Shown here: in pieces, positions 1 through 8,497 of the stretch | Layout: each line of letters starts with the position of its first letter | Position numbering within the stretch: position 1 is the first letter of the stretch | NCBI GenBank assembly: GCA_903824295.1 | Contig: CAIJWE010000025.1 | Location: 1 to 41,245, forward strand | Direction of reading: 5' to 3' | Source: an uncultured Chlorobiaceae bacterium | Lineage (GTDB): Bacteria > Bacteroidota > Chlorobiia > Chlorobiales > Chlorobiaceae | Length of the DNA stretch: 41,245 nucleotides | Position numbers and translations under genes: made by a program | The notes under the pieces: generated by a model | Database searches by the model: none | Seen by the model: the letters and a program-made list of their open reading frames with translations, nothing else | Told to the model about the DNA's origin: nothing

Positions 1-313
1 AGGGATGAAATTTTTCGGGAACAAATTCTGAAATCCCTTCAGGGTTTTGATGCCCGCTATTGTAATCGATACGCAGCAAGCCTGTTTTAGTATCGTTTTG
101 CTGATGGTGAAAACTGACACGAATACTTTTTTTCTGGCTCTGTTTTATTTCCAATAAAAAAGTAAACTCATCATCTTTTGCTGAAATAATCTCGAAACGT
201 TGGTAAAACGAAAACTGCTGGTCAATCGTCAAACTCTCCAGCAAACCTTCCGGCCCAATAATTTTCTTGGGCAATTTCAACAGGTATTCTGCTTGTTCAT
301 TCGATATTTTCAT
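1..313 (-). CDS. Unrecognised protein, N-terminal 104 residues only
   Basis: An open frame starts with ATG at 313 (MKISNEQAEYLL...) and runs off the left edge without a stop, so only the first 104 residues are visible. The start lies 9 nt after the hsdS stop on the same strand, so it is probably the next gene of the restriction-modification operon. The visible part is hydrophilic, with no signal peptide or membrane segment, and contains an alternating beta-type stretch around residues 55-85 ending in HHQQND. I do not recognise the family. It is not obviously HsdR, whose N-terminal nuclease motifs would be expected in a much longer product. It may be an accessory protein of the locus. Confidence 0.7.
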   Translation of the reverse strand, partial: MKISNEQAEYLLKLPKKIIGPEGLLESLTIDQQFSFYQRFEIISAKDDEFTFLLEIKQSQKKSIRVSFHHQQNDTKTGLLRIDYNSGHQNPEGISEFVPEKFHP

Positions 314-322
314 ATCTGTAAC

Positions 323-1564
323 TTAATTTATCACCGACACTTCGCCGCTCATCAGTTTTGGAAGAAGGGTGTCACGGAGTTTTTCAAGTGTACGAAGTTG
401 TAAATGGTTCACGTCTTTCTTTTTCCACCATGACTTCACAAGTCTTGAAAATTCAACAACCGTTTCTTTTGGTGGTAATTTGAACTTAGGTCTTTGTAAG
501 CCGTCTATTGCAAGCATATTAACAGTCGAGCCATTTGTAGCAGATATGATCTGTTCTCTAACATTAGGCGTCATTAGAAGGTAATAAAGGTACTCGGTAG
601 TGAGATAGCTGTTTTCCTTTAAAATTACCCGGTAAATATGTTGGCTGAACAATCCATTTTCTCCATAAAAAGACGGAACAATTGCGGGGCATCCAATTAG
701 CTTAAATTCATGTCCTTGTTCAGTGTTTGCAACAATAATATCTCCAGTTCTGACAAGATGGCGTTCTTTGAATTCGCCCGTATAATACTTAATTCCGACT
801 TCTTTATACCCGCCACCTTCATAGATCGAATTCAAATTGTGCATTGGTATACCCAAACCTGAATCAGATAAGCCACTGCCTTTATAGCTAAGTCCTCTCA
901 TGACTTCACTATGGCAATCAAGTGTTGTGTCTGACCACTTCTCATGCGCATCTTCGATGAACCACTGGCGAAAAAGGGTTTCGGCCATGGATTCGAGGGT
1001 TTTGTTCTGGCGATGCAGCAGATCGATTTTGTCATCGAAGCTGCTGAGGACTGCTGCAATAACTTTTTGTTCGGGAAGAGCAGGAAGTCTAATCGGCAGC
1101 AATTTAAGAATTTGCTGATTTAGAGAGGGCATGGTGGCACCACTTGCAAATTGAAGCATCCACTCCCTATGTGACTCACTACCAAATTGATAAGAAATAA
1201 ATGCTGCATCTATCGAGTCATCAAATCGCAATCTGATACAGTCACTTCCCTGCAGCCATCCCTCCTCCGATGTTTTGATTATTGCCCTACGCTCGACGGC
1301 ACCCTTCCTCCCAAAAATAATATCACCTTTTTTAACCTTATACCGCGATAAACGCTTTACAGTAAATTCGTTAACATAAACAAACTTATGATGGCTCAGC
1401 TTGTTTTCACCAATATCTTGAACGGCAATCACAGGGGTTCCCGTGACGGTGTATTCTGAAGAATTGAGCATTGTCCCAAATGGACCCGTTTGAAGCTCCG
1501 CACTACCTCTATCAATTAATTGCCCTAATTGATAGACGTTCCACCCGCTCAAACCTTCACTCAT
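323..1564 (-). CDS. hsdS: Type I restriction-modification specificity subunit HsdS
   Basis: This is the DNA sequence-recognition subunit of a type I restriction-modification enzyme; it docks two HsdM subunits and dictates the bipartite target. The 413-residue product has the classic two-half layout: target recognition domain 1 (about residues 5-160), a central helical conserved region (FDDKIDLLHRQNKTLESMAETLF), target recognition domain 2 (about 205-380), and a second conserved helical region near the C-terminus (LRTLEKLRDTLLPKLMSGE). I chose ATG 1564 (MSEGLSGW) over an in-frame start at 1588. It is preceded by GGAGGTGGGG and its ATGAGTGA overlaps the stop of the upstream DUF1016 gene by 8 nt, indicating translational coupling. 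Target specificity cannot be read from the sequence. Confidence 0.93.
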   Translation of the reverse strand: MSEGLSGWNVYQLGQLIDRGSAELQTGPFGTMLNSSEYTVTGTPVIAVQDIGENKLSHHKFVYVNEFTVKRLSRYKVKKGDIIFGRKGAVERRAIIKTSEEGWLQGSDCIRLRFDDSIDAAFISYQFGSESHREWMLQFASGATMPSLNQQILKLLPIRLPALPEQKVIAAVLSSFDDKIDLLHRQNKTLESMAETLFRQWFIEDAHEKWSDTTLDCHSEVMRGLSYKGSGLSDSGLGIPMHNLNSIYEGGGYKEVGIKYYTGEFKERHLVRTGDIIVANTEQGHEFKLIGCPAIVPSFYGENGLFSQHIYRVILKENSYLTTEYLYYLLMTPNVREQIISATNGSTVNMLAIDGLQRPKFKLPPKETVVEFSRLVKSWWKKKDVNHLQLRTLEKLRDTLLPKLMSGEVSVIN

Positions 1565-2663
1565 CCCCACCTCCCAACTCCGCCTCAATCTGCTCGATAC
1601 TCGGGAGGGATGACTGATATTCTGCTGGCAGGTTTTTGGTAATCATGTATTCACTGACACCAATCGGCTTGTGAATATCTTTGAGTGCGTATTCGACCAC
1701 CACATCATTTTTTGACTTGCAAATGATGATGCCTATGGTGGGGTTATCCTGTTCGGTTTTCAGGATACCATCAACCGCAGAGACATAAAAATTAAGTTTT
1801 CCGGCAAACTCCGGCTTGAACTTTACCGCTTTGAGTTCAATCACCACAAAACAGTGCAGACGGGTATGGTAGAACAGGAGGTCAATAAAATAGTCTTCGC
1901 CGCCGACTTCCAGTTTGTACTGCCGCCCGATGTATGAAAAGCCTGCGCCGAGTTCCAGTAGAAATCGGGTAACATGCTCAATTAAAGCATCTTCGAGTTC
2001 TTTTTCATCGTGCTTTTTGCGCAGCAAAAGAAAATCGAAATTATAGGGGTCTTTGAGGATTTGCTGGGCTAAATCTGATTGCGGGGCTGGCAGGGTTGCC
2101 TTAAAGTTGGTGATGGCTTTACCTTCGCGCTGGAAGAGGCGGCTTTCGATATGATGGGTTAAAACAGCCCTCGACCAATTGTTCTGAATGGTTTGCTGCA
2201 CATAAAAGAGCGCTTCGCCCTGTTCCTTGATTTTGCTGATGATGACAAGGTTGTGACCCCAAGGTATTTGGGCAACAAGCTGCTGCCCAAATAATGAGTT
2301 TTCTAATTGGGCAACAGCCTGTTGCCCAATTGCAGATTTGTCCAATTGTGCAGCAGCTTGCTTCGCAATTGCATTCGTTCCTGACCAGAACTGATACCAC
2401 TGGCGCATATATTTCAGGTTACGCACGGAAAACCCTTTCATATCAGGAAATTCAGATTGCAGGTCATGGCTTATCTGCCCGAGAATGCCATCACCCCAGG
2501 CCGATGCCTGTTGGCGGGCAATAATGCGTTCAGCCAAATCCCAGTACAACTGAAGCATAGTCTGATTGACCGATACCGCTGCTTTGAGTTGTGCTGATTG
2601 AATCCGGTTTTTGAGTTCCCTGATAAACTCCCTGTACTCTGTTGTGTTGAGCGGCGCGTTCAT
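1557..2663 (-). CDS. DUF1016 (YhcG-type) PD-(D/E)xK nuclease-like protein
   Basis: The 368-residue protein has the two parts of the DUF1016/YhcG family: an N-terminal helical DNA-binding-like domain (about residues 10-95 and 137-180, with the WGHN motif at the junction) and a C-terminal PD-(D/E)xK nuclease domain. The visible catalytic signature is D261 (in YFIDLLFYH) followed by E276-L-K278. Homologues are predicted nucleases often found inside or beside restriction systems. The gene sits between hsdM and hsdS: its ATG overlaps the hsdM stop (ATGA) and its stop overlaps the hsdS start, so it is part of the operon. Residues 98-136 are three tandem 13-residue repeats of the type xxGQQxVAQLxxS, annotated separately. 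Whether it modifies restriction or acts as an independent nuclease is unknown. Confidence 0.88.
   Translation of the reverse strand: MNAPLNTTEYREFIRELKNRIQSAQLKAAVSVNQTMLQLYWDLAERIIARQQASAWGDGILGQISHDLQSEFPDMKGFSVRNLKYMRQWYQFWSGTNAIAKQAAAQLDKSAIGQQAVAQLENSLFGQQLVAQIPWGHNLVIISKIKEQGEALFYVQQTIQNNWSRAVLTHHIESRLFQREGKAITNFKATLPAPQSDLAQQILKDPYNFDFLLLRKKHDEKELEDALIEHVTRFLLELGAGFSYIGRQYKLEVGGEDYFIDLLFYHTRLHCFVVIELKAVKFKPEFAGKLNFYVSAVDGILKTEQDNPTIGIIICKSKNDVVVEYALKDIHKPIGVSEYMITKNLPAEYQSSLPSIEQIEAELGGGDE
2256..2372 (-). repeat. Three 39-bp palindromic repeat units inside the DUF1016 gene
   Basis: Three in-frame 39-bp units encode [26 protein letters not shown] and [13 protein letters not shown]. Each contains a 27-bp inverted repeat. 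The middle one (2305-2331) is a perfect 13-bp arm palindrome (AATTGGGCAACAG and its complement) around a single base. The copy at 2266-2292 is nearly perfect, and the one at 2344-2370 is degenerate (10 of 13 arm positions). The repeat lies between the two domains of the protein, so it works as a linker, but the palindromic DNA could also be selected as DNA or arise by duplication. Confidence 0.85.
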
Positions 2664-4204
2664 ATTTTCACCCTCGCCAGATTCTCCGCAATTGCCTTGT
2701 TCAGCTCAGCTTCTTCGAGCAACTGTGATTCAAATTCAGCCTTCAGAGCAGCAAAGCGTTCGGCGAAGTCAAAGTCGTCCTCTTCTTCAGCAAGGCCAAC
2801 ATAGCGCCCCGGTGTGAGCACGTAGTCGAGTTCCTGAACTCGTTCCAGCGGCACGGAGGCACAAAAGCCTTTGCTATCCTCATAATCGCCTTCGCCGGTT
2901 CGCCAGTCATGATAGGTCTTGGCAATGAGATCAACGTCGTCACCTGAAAGTTCACGGGTACGGCGATTGATAAGGTGACCAAGGTTTCGCGCGTCAATAA
3001 AAAGTATTTCATTCTTGCGCGGATGACCGTTGTTCCGTGCCCGATTCAGAAACCAGAGAGCGGCTGGAATCTGGGTGTTCAGGAAGAGTTTGGCGGGGAG
3101 GTTGACAACGCAGTCAATCAGGTTACCATCGGCTATCATGGATTTACGGATATCGCCTTCGCCGCTGCTTTTACTGGTGAGTGCGCCTTTGGCAAGCACA
3201 ACTCCGGCAAGGCCATTCGGCGCAAGGTGAAAGATGAAGTGCTGCAACCATGCGAAGTTGGCATTGCCTGCCGGTGGAATGCCATATTTCCAGCGGCCAT
3301 CACCACGCAGTTGCTCACCGCTCCAGTCGCTGTCGTTGAAAGGGGGATTGGCTATGACGTAATCAGCTTTGAGGTCTTTATGGGCGTCGTTGAGAAAGGA
3401 GCCTTCGTTGTTCCATTTGACCTGGGAGCTGTCGATACCGCGAATAGCGAGGTTTATCTTTGCCAGACGCCAGGTGGTCTGGTTGCTCTCCTGACCGTAG
3501 ATTGAGATATCCTTTACTCGGCCCTGATGCTCGGTAATAAATCGTTCGGACTGCACAAACATGCCACCGGAACCACAGCAGGGATCCAAAACCCGGCCTT
3601 TATAGGGTTCAAGCATGGAGACAAGCAATTCAACAATGCTGCGCGGGGTGTAAAACTGCCCACCCTGCTTGCCTTCGGCGAGAGCGAATTCGCCGAGGAA
3701 GTATTCGAAGACGTGACCAAGCACATCGCGGCTCCGCGACTTGGCATCACCGAGGGCGATATTACTCATGAGGTCAATCAGACCACCAAGACTTGCAGGA
3801 TCAAGGTTTTGGCGTGCATAGACCTTGGGCAGAACACCCTTGAGCATAGGGTTCTCTTTTTCAATAATATCCATCGCCTCATCGACAAGGATACCAATAT
3901 CCGACTGGCGGGCACTTGTCAGCAAAAATGACCAGCGTGCTTGCTGAGGCACAAAGAAAATGTTTTCTCCTTTGTACTCATCCTTATCTTCCGGGTCGGC
4001 TCCGGCATACTCCCCTTCACCTGCCTGAAGTATGGCGTACATCTCTTCGAAAGAGTCGGAGATGTATTTGAGGAACATGAGCCCAAGCACGATGTGTTTG
4101 TATTCGGCGGCGTCAATATTTTTACGCAGCTTGTCGGCGGCTTTCCAGAGCTGCTTTTCTATGGGTTCTTCTTTGGTCTCTTTTGGTGACTTGGTTCTTG
4201 CCAT
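2660..4204 (-). CDS. hsdM: Type I restriction-modification methyltransferase subunit HsdM
   Basis: This is the adenine-N6 DNA methyltransferase subunit of a type I system; it forms the M2S modification enzyme with HsdS. The 514-residue protein has the N-terminal helical HsdM_N domain (about 15-150) and an N6_Mtase domain. The AdoMet-binding motif I is DPCCGSGG beginning at D207, and the catalytic motif IV is N286-P-P-F. The length is typical for the family. The start at ATG 4204 gives [13 protein letters not shown], a normal charged N-terminus. It is the first gene of the operon, and its stop overlaps the ATG of the DUF1016 gene by 4 nt. No hsdR follows within the window; the minus-strand order places any hsdR beyond the left edge. 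Confidence 0.95.
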   Translation of the reverse strand: MARTKSPKETKEEPIEKQLWKAADKLRKNIDAAEYKHIVLGLMFLKYISDSFEEMYAILQAGEGEYAGADPEDKDEYKGENIFFVPQQARWSFLLTSARQSDIGILVDEAMDIIEKENPMLKGVLPKVYARQNLDPASLGGLIDLMSNIALGDAKSRSRDVLGHVFEYFLGEFALAEGKQGGQFYTPRSIVELLVSMLEPYKGRVLDPCCGSGGMFVQSERFITEHQGRVKDISIYGQESNQTTWRLAKINLAIRGIDSSQVKWNNEGSFLNDAHKDLKADYVIANPPFNDSDWSGEQLRGDGRWKYGIPPAGNANFAWLQHFIFHLAPNGLAGVVLAKGALTSKSSGEGDIRKSMIADGNLIDCVVNLPAKLFLNTQIPAALWFLNRARNNGHPRKNEILFIDARNLGHLINRRTRELSGDDVDLIAKTYHDWRTGEGDYEDSKGFCASVPLERVQELDYVLTPGRYVGLAEEEDDFDFAERFAALKAEFESQLLEEAELNKAIAENLARVKI

Positions 4205-4325
4205 GGGTATGAATGAGTCCTTTACTGATCAAAATGGTTCGTTAGTCAAGAAGAGTCTGACTCCTGTTGTTCATAAAAAAAAAACGGGCTGCCTGATGCT
4301 GCAAATACTCACCCATGGAGAGGGA

Positions 4326-4574
4326 TCATATTGGTTTGTCAACAGGCTGCATTTCGGCAAGCAATGTCTCAGGAGCAATATCCTGCTCATTTGGCCATGT
4401 GACCGCACCAAAGAGTATGCTGACCTGATTGAAATAGCTGATATCACGCAGTTCGGAGAAAACCCCATGATCAAGATAGGGCTTGAGATCAAAAATTCCT
4501 TTTTGCCCACCTGCGGTTTCGATGTAAATCCGATAATCTGACAAAGGCTTTACATTTTTTACATCCCAGTACAT
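4326..4574 (-). CDS. DUF2442-family protein
   Basis: This small soluble protein of 82 residues (MYWDVKNVKPLSDYRIYI...) matches the DUF2442 pattern: a short beta-rich N-terminus describing a property of a target, then IFDLKPYL and a conserved region around FGAVTWPNEQDIAPETLL. I use ATG 4574 because it follows GAGGTG at good spacing; the longer frame to 4616 would overlap the upstream gene. It starts 7 nt after the stop of the DUF4160 gene. DUF2442/DUF4160 pairs are common in genomes and are often proposed to be toxin-antitoxin-like, but their function is not established, and the sequence gives no active site. Confidence 0.85.
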   Translation of the reverse strand: MYWDVKNVKPLSDYRIYIETAGGQKGIFDLKPYLDHGVFSELRDISYFNQVSILFGAVTWPNEQDIAPETLLAEMQPVDKPI

Positions 4575-4581
4575 AGTCACC

Positions 4582-4848
4582 TCATAATGGGTTGATTTTA
4601 TAAGGGGCCTCACCATTGACGGCTAATTCCCAGTCAGCGACCAATTCATCGCGACGCAACTCAATCCAAGCCTGCACCAAACGCAACTGTTTGCGCGGTA
4701 ACTCTCCGATAAGAATCTCGCCATCCTGAATACCGACAGTCGCCTCAAACTCACCATATTTTGCATGGATATGCGGCAAATGATGCTGCTTGTTATCAAG
4801 GAGATAAAGACGGATGATAATACCGTAAAACATTGAGATAATTGGCAT
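4582..4848 (-). CDS. DUF4160-family protein
   Basis: The 88-residue protein begins MPIISMFYGIIIRLYLLD and carries the DUF4160 hallmark of closely spaced histidines (HHLPHIHAKYGEFEA), followed by a beta-strand block (IQDGEILIGELP) and a helix (KQLRLVQAWIELRRDELVADWE). I prefer ATG 4848 over the upstream frame start at 4917 because the family normally begins directly with this MPxIS-type segment. It is co-directional with the DUF2442 gene with a 7-nt gap, so the two are probably one transcript. The biochemical role of the family is unknown. The histidine cluster suggests a metal or nucleic-acid contact, which is inference. Confidence 0.87.
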   Translation of the reverse strand: MPIISMFYGIIIRLYLLDNKQHHLPHIHAKYGEFEATVGIQDGEILIGELPRKQLRLVQAWIELRRDELVADWELAVNGEAPYKINPL

Positions 4849-4968
4849 TATGTACACTCTGGATAATTTATTTTGAAAACAACAGATGCACTTGCGAAAC
4901 ATCCTGCCAAGAGACAAGGTACGGTAAAATTAACCCTCCAGGAAATGCACACTGACAAGCAGATACAT

Positions 4969-6078
4969 CTACACCACCCGATCAAGCACGGCAACAATGC
5001 GCCCGGCGGCGGCTCCGTCCCATTTTTCGGGAATTTTTGAGCGGCTGGTGATGTGCTTGTGCGTGCCGGGATGGAGAATGTCGTGGATGCGACTCCTGAT
5101 CTCCTCTTCATCGAGGCTGACAAGGGCGTTGGTGCCAATTTCGATGGTGGCGGGGCGGGCAGAGCTCTCCATGATGGTGAGGCAGGGCACATTCATGACG
5201 GTGGCTTCCGACTGCATCTCTTCAATATCAGTGAGGAGCAGCAGTGCATCGCGGAGCAGTTTCAACAACGTGGCGTGCTGCGGTGGCTCAATCATCTTCA
5301 CTCCCTCCATTTCACCGAAGGCACTACCCATGCCATGCTGCTGCAACAGGGCATCAAGCCCGGCAACGAGCGGTATGACGACGGTGATGTTGCCGGAAAT
5401 ATCTTTGAGCAGCCGCTGCATCATTTCGAGCGGCTCTTTTGCGGCAAAACGGCCTGCTGGATCAAGGAGCAGCAGCGCATATTTTTTGGGTTTGGCTTCC
5501 GGAACCGGCAGTGCGTCGGAGTTGCCCGTCTCTTCCATCAAGCCGACGAGGCTGTCGATGAGCAGATTCCCTGCAAAGAAGACCTTTTCATCGGCAACCC
5601 CTTCGTTGATGAGGTTGTATTCGCCGCTGTGTTCGCTGACAAAGTGGAAGTCGGCCATGGCGTCAATAACGACACGGTTAACCTCTTCGGCATCCGAGCG
5701 CTCGTAGCTCCGCAGCCCCGCATCGACGGCGGCCACGGGCAGACCAAGCTTTGCGGCCGTGACGGCGGCTCCAAATGCGGCATTGTCGGAGCCGCATACC
5801 AGTACGAGATCAGGTTTTTCGCTGAGCATGATCTTTTCCATGCCGGTCATGGCGGCGGCAAGCTGTTCAACCGGTGTGCCGTTTGGGAGTGTGAGGGTGT
5901 GGCTTGCATCACCAATACCGAAACTTGCAGCCAGTTCACGACTGATTGGTTCTGCACCATGGGGGGCGGCAAGGAGCACTACGGGATGATAGGCTCCCTT
6001 TTTTTTCAGGGCTTTATAGAGCGGAGCAAGCAGAAGAGTGCCAGGCTTGCCACCGGCAGCCAAAAGTAATTTTTTCAC
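4969..6078 (-). CDS. UDP-N-acetylglucosamine 2-epimerase (WecB)-like protein with altered active-site positions
   Basis: The 369-residue GT-B-fold protein aligns along its length with WecB/MnaA epimerases, which convert UDP-GlcNAc to UDP-ManNAc for surface polysaccharides. Matching landmarks are an N-terminal beta-alpha start (KLLLAAGGKPGTLLLAPLY), the AGLRSYERSDAEEVNR region (usual form EAGLRT...PEEINR), FHFVSEHSGEYN, GNLLIDSL and the C-terminal SSARPATIEIGTN. Several catalytic positions of the E. coli enzyme look replaced: the GDT motif is GSD, HVEAGLR is AVDAGLR, and the THRxEN segment carrying the catalytic His is missing (LDPAGRFAAKE instead). It may therefore be a divergent epimerase or a related glycan enzyme. 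It is divergently transcribed from the OstA/LptC-like gene. Confidence 0.75.
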   Translation of the reverse strand: MKKLLLAAGGKPGTLLLAPLYKALKKKGAYHPVVLLAAPHGAEPISRELAASFGIGDASHTLTLPNGTPVEQLAAAMTGMEKIMLSEKPDLVLVCGSDNAAFGAAVTAAKLGLPVAAVDAGLRSYERSDAEEVNRVVIDAMADFHFVSEHSGEYNLINEGVADEKVFFAGNLLIDSLVGLMEETGNSDALPVPEAKPKKYALLLLDPAGRFAAKEPLEMMQRLLKDISGNITVVIPLVAGLDALLQQHGMGSAFGEMEGVKMIEPPQHATLLKLLRDALLLLTDIEEMQSEATVMNVPCLTIMESSARPATIEIGTNALVSLDEEEIRSRIHDILHPGTHKHITSRSKIPEKWDGAAAGRIVAVLDRVV

Positions 6079-6192
6079 AGTAAAAACAAAGCTTTGTTAC
6101 ATTATGGAGAAAGTTCTTTCAGGAACAGCTCTGGCTTTAAACGAACCACTCACGACACTGCAAAACCGGTGTCAGAAAAAATCAATGATTCA

Positions 6193-7122
6193 ATGAGAAC
6201 CGTTTTTTCACGACCGCTCTTTACCGCTTTCCTGCTGCTTATTCTGGCAGCATCAGCCGCTGTTCCGGTTTATAATACATTGCTTGCGGAACAAAAGAAA
6301 ATTATTCTCCAGCATGCCGATATCATCGAAGGCAGCGAGAGTGACGGTGCATCCTACCACTCGGTTATCGGCAATGTGGAGTTTCAGGACGGCGCCATGA
6401 CTCTCCGATGCGACCGGGCCACCAGTTACGAGCGTGAGCATAAAATTGTGCTTAGCGGCAACATTATCATTACCGACAACACCCTTGCCGTCTATGGCGA
6501 CAGTGGCATCTACTTCACCGACAAACAGGCTGGCGAAATAAACGGCAACGTCCGGGGCAAAATGCTCGATAACTCCCTCTTCGGCAAATCACGCCGGGCG
6601 GTGATCAACAAGGCGAAGGGCCAGCTCTGGCTCTATGACGATGCCATTGCCTGGCATCAGCAGCAGCAGATCAGCGGGGATATTATCCTTATCCACTTCA
6701 TGGAGTCCGGGAACAGCAAAAAGCAGAACATTGATGAAATACAGGTGCACAACAACGCTTTTTTTGCCTCTGCCGATACCCTTTCGCGCTCTCCGGTCGT
6801 CTATGACCAGTTCAGTGGCAAGAAAATGGTCATCCGCCTCAAGGAGGGCAAAAAAATAGCCGGGATAACACTCTCCGGCCAGGCTGAGAGCCTCTATCAC
6901 CTCTATAATGAACAGCGGCAGCCATCAGGGATCAACTATTCGAGCGGTGATATGATCAGGATGTTCTTTTCCGATGGCATCCTCGGCAGTGTAAAGGTGA
7001 CTGGTAATGTTGAGGGAAAGCAATACCCCGAAAGTTTCAGGGGGAACGCGAAGATCAACCTTTCAAAATTTGCATGGAGAGAGCGGGAGAACCCTTTCAG
7101 AGAACAGAAAAGCCTTCCGTGA
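6193..7122 (+). CDS. OstA/LptC-like lipopolysaccharide export protein
   Basis: The 309-residue protein starts with an N-terminal signal/anchor segment (VFSRPLFTAFLLLILAASAAVPVY) followed by a repetitive beta-strand protein of the OstA/LptA-LptC type (YHSVIGNVEFQDGAMTLRCDRATSYER, then HKIVLSGNIIITDNTLAVYGDSGIYFTD). This is the beta-jellyroll expected of a periplasmic LPS-transport component that shields lipid A between the inner and outer membranes. The open frame extends back to a TTG at 6094, but ATG 6193 puts the hydrophobic segment at the N-terminus and is preferred. It could be an LptC or OstA-like domain protein; I leave the symbol blank. Its stop codon sits in the loop of a terminator hairpin. 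Confidence 0.72.
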   Translation: MRTVFSRPLFTAFLLLILAASAAVPVYNTLLAEQKKIILQHADIIEGSESDGASYHSVIGNVEFQDGAMTLRCDRATSYEREHKIVLSGNIIITDNTLAVYGDSGIYFTDKQAGEINGNVRGKMLDNSLFGKSRRAVINKAKGQLWLYDDAIAWHQQQQISGDIILIHFMESGNSKKQNIDEIQVHNNAFFASADTLSRSPVVYDQFSGKKMVIRLKEGKKIAGITLSGQAESLYHLYNEQRQPSGINYSSGDMIRMFFSDGILGSVKVTGNVEGKQYPESFRGNAKINLSKFAWRERENPFREQKSLP

Positions 7123-7140
7123 ACAAGAGGGAAGGCTTTT
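7108..7140 (+). terminator. Rho-independent terminator overlapping the stop of the OstA/LptC-like gene
   Basis: An 11-bp perfect stem, AAAAGCCTTCC (7108-7118) with GGAAGGCTTTT (7130-7140), encloses an 11-nt loop that contains the TGA stop codon at 7120-7122. A- and T-runs on the two stem ends mean it could terminate transcription from both directions, which fits the convergent fmdB-type gene ending at 7187. Confidence 0.8.
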
Positions 7141-7186
7141 CAAAAATTGCGGTACAAACAATGGGACTCAGTTACAAGCCGATCCT

Positions 7187-7459
7187 CTATTTCGCCATGG
7201 GGCAACTTCCGCCGGAGCAGGCACCGGTTGAGCAGGGGCTTGGTGCTGCCGGGGCCGCCGCCGGGGCTGGTTTACCGCTACCGTAGTCTGTTTTGTAAAA
7301 GCCTGAGCCTTTGAGCACAAATCCGCCACTGGCGCTGATAACCCGCTCAAAACCCTCGGTTTCACATTTCGGACAATGCGTCAGGGAGTTTTCACTTATT
7401 TTCTGGACTATTTCAAGCTCATTTCCGCAGTTGTTACAACGATACTGATAGGTAGGCAT
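7187..7459 (-). CDS. FmdB-family zinc ribbon protein
   Basis: This small protein of 90 residues begins MPTYQYRCNNCGNELEI, the standard opening of the FmdB putative regulatory family, and has two CxxC knuckles (C8-NN-C11 and CPKC near residue 33) that would bind one zinc ion. A low-complexity Ala/Pro-rich linker (PAPAAAPAAP) leads to a Cys/Gly/Ser-rich tail (CSTGACSGGSCP) that may also bind metal. Family members are small regulators or chaperone-like zinc ribbons of unproven role. It is divergent from recO, with a 141-bp shared upstream region, and convergent with the OstA/LptC-like gene. Confidence 0.9.
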   Translation of the reverse strand: MPTYQYRCNNCGNELEIVQKISENSLTHCPKCETEGFERVISASGGFVLKGSGFYKTDYGSGKPAPAAAPAAPSPCSTGACSGGSCPMAK

Positions 7460-7600
7460 CTCTCTATTTCTCCTTGATTAATCGCTTGCTGACGGCAACT
7501 CTTCACCGTCACTTGTGGTTGTTTAAAAAGTTCGTAGGCCGCAGTCGTGCGCCGTTTTCGTATATAGTGATATTTGCCGGAATATTAAAACCCTCTCGCT

Positions 7601-8386
7601 GTGATCGTCAAAACCCGGGCCGTGATACTGCGGGAGATAAAATACCGCGACCAGTCGAAAATCTGCTCCATCTACACCCGCGATTTCGGCAAAATGTCGG
7701 TGATCATCAAGGGGGCGCGCAATCCAAAAAACAAACTCTCCAGCCTCTTCAACGCGGGCAATGTGGTCGACCTCGTTCTCTATAAGAAAACCAGCCGCGA
7801 CATCCAGCTTGTCAGTGATGGTAACCTTGTTTTAAGTCCGATGGTTCCCGAGCCGGATCTTGAACGCTTCGCCATCCTCTACCGCATCATCGACTTTGTG
7901 CGCCATACAACCCAAAACGATGAGAAAAACCTGCCGCTCTTTACCCTGCTGGCTGGAACTCTGGAGCAGCTCTATCATACCGATTTTAATTTCGAGCAGC
8001 TCTACGCCTGGTTCCTCTTGCGCTTTGTCTCACTGCTTGGTTTTCAGCCCTCACTTCGTCGATGCGTCTTCAGTGGTGAAGAGCTTCTGCCTGCCGTCAA
8101 AGCGCTGAATCTGAAGGAGCTCTATTTTGTGATGAACCCTGGCGGACTTGCCTTGCCCTCTGCGGCAGATCCCGGTATGGCAAAAAAGCGGCTCATCCCG
8201 GTACGCCTCGCCATGCTGATGAGTACACTTGCCGCCATCCGCCTTCCCTCCTGTGAGGCCATCACGGCCGATCCCGGGGAAATTGAAATGATATGGAATC
8301 TGCTTCAGGAGTATTGCTCACTCCATCTGGAACATGCGCGGGGGCGCAAAAACCTCACCATCATCTCACAAATCCTCCTCAAATAA
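7601..8386 (+). CDS. recO: DNA repair protein RecO
   Basis: RecO anneals single-stranded DNA and helps RecR load RecA onto SSB-coated gaps. The 261-residue product has the family's N-terminal OB-fold (VKTRAVILREIKYRDQSKICSIYTRDFGKMSVIIKGARNPKNK) followed by the helical C-terminal domain (about residues 85-255, with YAWFLLRFVSLLGFQPSLRRC). The start is a GTG at 7601, directly before IVKTRAVIL, where RecO proteins normally start; a longer ATG-initiated frame is not available. Only one cysteine of the zinc-type Cys cluster found in some RecO proteins is visible at RRCVFSGEEL, so this copy probably does not bind zinc. hemL follows on the same strand after 111 bp. Confidence 0.93.
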   Translation: MIVKTRAVILREIKYRDQSKICSIYTRDFGKMSVIIKGARNPKNKLSSLFNAGNVVDLVLYKKTSRDIQLVSDGNLVLSPMVPEPDLERFAILYRIIDFVRHTTQNDEKNLPLFTLLAGTLEQLYHTDFNFEQLYAWFLLRFVSLLGFQPSLRRCVFSGEELLPAVKALNLKELYFVMNPGGLALPSAADPGMAKKRLIPVRLAMLMSTLAAIRLPSCEAITADPGEIEMIWNLLQEYCSLHLEHARGRKNLTIISQILLK

Positions 8387-8497
8387 CAGTGCCTGCTCTT
8401 TTTGGGGTTTTATATCTTGCGGACTATTTCTATCTTGAGCAAGCCTTTTCTTACTCTTATAACGTCCTCTCCAATCAACAAAACAGCATAGTCCGAC

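Noticed and set aside
2975-3505. 176-codon plus-strand frame
   Set aside because: It is an antisense shadow of hsdM, whose motifs are on the minus strand.
4205-4325. Terminator before hsdM (T-run on the minus strand near 4276-4287)
   Set aside because: The T-run is present, but the preceding stem (GGG...CCC) is too weak and interrupted to support a terminator.
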